DNA of 13,704 nt, taken from NCBI GenBank assembly GCA_010025475.1, contig RGTE01000019.1:1-13704 (forward strand), written 5' to 3'. Below are positions 12,366 to 13,704 of this stretch, in pieces. Made by a program: the position numbers and the translations under genes. The stretch comes from Verrucomicrobiota bacterium. Lineage in GTDB: Bacteria > Verrucomicrobiota > Verrucomicrobiia > Methylacidiphilales > Verrucolacustridaceae. The notes beneath the pieces are model-generated. The model made no database searches and had not been told where the DNA came from. It was given only the letters and a program-made list of their open reading frames with translations. Positions within the stretch are counted from its first letter, which is position 1, and the number at the start of each line of letters is the position of its first letter.

Positions 12366-13361
12366 GCTTGTGGGCAAGGATCCAGGCGAACGCGGAAGCC
12401 GGGCAGCGCCTCCACGCCGACGAGGCGGCGTATCTTTTTGAAAAAGCGGATTTGCACCAACTTGGTCAACTGGCGGATCGGGTTCGGGAAAGAAAAGTCG
12501 GAAAGCGGGCGAGCTATGTTGTGAATCGCTACCTGAACTACTCGAATGTCTGCATTCTGAGTTGCCAGTTCTGCGCATTTGCGAAGCGCAAGAGAGAGCC
12601 GGGTGCCTTTGAGCACTCCGTCGCGGAACTGGTGGAGATCGCAAAGAAATCCGTGGCCCAGGGGATCACCGAAATTCACATCGTCGGGGGATTGCACCCC
12701 GGCCTCCCTTACTCCTTTTATCTGGAAATGCTGCAAGCGTTGGCGGCTTTGGAGCCCCGGCCGGTGCTGAAGGTGTTTACCGCGATCGAGATCCGGCATT
12801 TGGCCGACCGGGTGGCGAAAAAGCCAATCGCCGAAGTCTTGGCGGATCTGAAAGAGGCGGGGCTCGGTTCGCTGACCGGCGGTGGGGCGGAGATTTTCGA
12901 CGCCGGGGTGCGGGATCGGATTTGCCGGGGCAAGGAGACGGCCGACGAGTGGCTGGAGGTGCACCGCATCTGGCACGGGATGGGGGGTCGAAGCACGGCG
13001 ACGATGCTTTATGGGCATTTGGAAACGGCGGCTCAACGGGTGGATCATCTGGAGAGGTTGCGGGCGTTGCAGGATGAGACAGGTGGATTCACCGGGTTTG
13101 TGCCATTCGCGTTCGAGTCCTCCCAAACGAGATTGGCGGAACTCGGCAAAATCCGGCGGGCCAGCGCGCTGGAGGAGTTGCGGGTGTTACGGGGCCGACG
13201 ATCTGCACGGGACAATCGAGGAGGAAAAAATCTTTCACATGGCGGGTGCGCAGACTCCCCTGGGACAGACGAGGGGCAACTTGGAAAGTGCGATTCGAGA
13301 GGCTGGGCGGGTTCCGGTAGAGAGAGATACTTTTTATAAGCCGATTTCGGCGTGTATTTAG
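12362..13361 (+). pseudogene. mqnE: Aminofutalosine synthase MqnE, disrupted by an internal deletion and frameshift
   Basis: MqnE is a radical-SAM enzyme that joins the dehydrochorismate-derived substrate to adenosine in the futalosine route to menaquinone. From ATG 12362 the first 274 residues look intact. They include NYSNVCILSCQFCAF with cluster cysteines C64, C68 and C71, then EIHIVGGLHPGLPYSFYLEM, GLGSLTGGGAEIF and TGGFTGFVPFAF. After ALEELR (ending 13183) the frame changes: the expected continuation, with the conserved HIKAYW region, is missing. The C-terminus resumes one frame over at about 13188 with YGADDLHGTIEEEKIFHMAG and ends PVERDTFYKPISACI at 13361. From memory of the family about 33 residues are lost; the arithmetic gives a missing length of 2 modulo 3, near 95 bases. 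Without the shift the frame ends in nonsense at 13339. This may be a true mutation or an assembly collapse. The ATGA overlap with the UbiA gene shows tight coupling. Confidence 0.88.
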
Positions 13362-13422
13362 ACCCAGTCTTTTCTCGAAGTAGGGAAAGCTGGCCGAGTC
13401 GCCACTGGGTTTCGCTCCGTTA

Positions 13423-13450
13423 TGGTGAAAGCAGTCGCTGGCTTTGACCA
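13423..13450 (+). terminator. Candidate terminator after mqnE
   Basis: TGGTGAAAGC (13423-13432) pairs with GCTTTGACCA (13441-13450) over ten positions with one G-G mismatch, around an eight-base loop. TTTAAAA follows. It lies between the end of mqnE and the stop of the convergent partial gene. The rest of 13362-13496 holds no gene that I can support. Confidence 0.4.
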
Positions 13451-13496
13451 TTTAAAACGGGAATTTTGGGTCGTTGAAAAAGATGCGTTTTGAGGA

Positions 13497-13704
13497 TTAG
13501 TTGAGGGTCAGATCAAAATAAGCGACAGAGAGTGGAGCAAGTTGAGGGATGGGGATACCAGTGCTGACCAAATCCTTGGCGGGGGCGGAGATGGCGATGG
13601 GTTTTGCCGCGAGGAGATCGGAACCGGAAAGGGTGGCTTCGGGTGTCAAAGCCAGAAGTTTTGTGGCCTCCTGGGAGAACTTCAGCTTTACGCCCGAAGC
13701 GGCG
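13497..13704 (-). CDS. C-terminal 68 residues of an unrecognised protein (partial, runs off the right edge)
   Basis: Reading the minus strand from the right edge gives 68 open codons ending in TAA at 13499-13497. The peptide is rich in Ala, Leu, Pro and Ser (for example LLALTPEATLSGSDLLAAKP and IPIPQLAPLSVAYFDLTLN at the end). It has no Cys and no clear membrane helix. The alternating hydrophobic and small residues would suit a beta-rich domain of an exported protein, but I cannot name a family. Codon use matches the window. It converges on mqnE. Confidence 0.6.
   Translation of the reverse strand, partial: AASGVKLKFSQEATKLLALTPEATLSGSDLLAAKPIAISAPAKDLVSTGIPIPQLAPLSVAYFDLTLN

Noticed and set aside
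1361..12385. Frequent GGATCC sites
   Set aside because: About ten occur, only modestly above chance for a GC-rich window, and they fall within coding sequence without any arrangement.
12038..13126. A 362-codon minus-strand open frame
   Set aside because: It is antisense to the UbiA gene and mqnE, both with clear family motifs.
1..13704. CRISPR arrays, insertion sequences, attachment sites, phage genes
   Set aside because: I saw no regularly spaced repeats, transposase or integrase motifs, or flanking direct repeats. The tRNA-Lys has no integrase or duplicated 3' end near it.

Overview
The window is GC-rich and gene-dense, with no stretch over 300 bases lacking a gene. The gene content fits a Gram-negative, diderm bacterium of the PVC group, most likely Verrucomicrobiota. 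The reasons are several bactofilins (one with zinc ribbons), a futalosine-type menaquinone gene (mqnE) beside a UbiA prenyltransferase, an ECF sigma factor followed by a membrane protein and an HtrA-like protein, and an exported MORN-repeat protein. The phylum is an inference from gene content; no marker gene in the window settles it.

Layout from left to right. (1) 1-1217, minus: the N-terminal 405 residues of aconitase A, running off the left edge. (2) 1312-3013, plus: aspartate kinase lysC and a DoxX-like membrane protein, 7 nt apart. (3) 3169-4893: a tRNA-Lys(CTT), then two tightly linked plus-strand bactofilin-type genes (the second begins with two zinc ribbons), converging on a third, canonical bactofilin on the minus strand. 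(4) 4976-7571, plus: a small unrecognised protein, a glycosyltransferase-like protein and a long-chain polyprenyl diphosphate synthase. (5) 7678-9929, plus: an ECF sigma factor, a single-pass membrane protein that may be its anti-sigma factor, and an HtrA/PDZ protein that has lost all three protease catalytic residues. (6) 9955-11370, minus: an exported protein with nine 24-residue MORN-like repeats. (7) 11502-13361, plus: a UbiA-family prenyltransferase overlapping mqnE by ATGA; mqnE is broken near its 3' end by an apparent deletion of about 95 nt. (8) 13497-13704, minus: the C-terminus of an unrecognised protein running off the right edge.

How the genes work together. The polyprenyl diphosphate synthase, the UbiA protein and MqnE fit one pathway: menaquinone by the futalosine route, with the synthase supplying the prenyl tail. 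The bactofilin cluster points to a cytoskeletal or envelope-shape function. The sigma / membrane protein / dead-HtrA operon is the best candidate for an undescribed system. It resembles the E. coli RpoE-RseA-DegS arrangement, but the DegS-like member cannot be a protease by the classical mechanism. The membrane protein ends in a hydrophobic -LAF tail, which a PDZ domain could bind.

A regulatory pattern recurs: four first-of-operon genes (acnA, the minus-strand bactofilin, the polyprenyl synthase and the sigma factor) have a TANNNT hexamer 6 or 7 nt before ATG and no clear Shine-Dalgarno sequence. This suggests leaderless transcripts.
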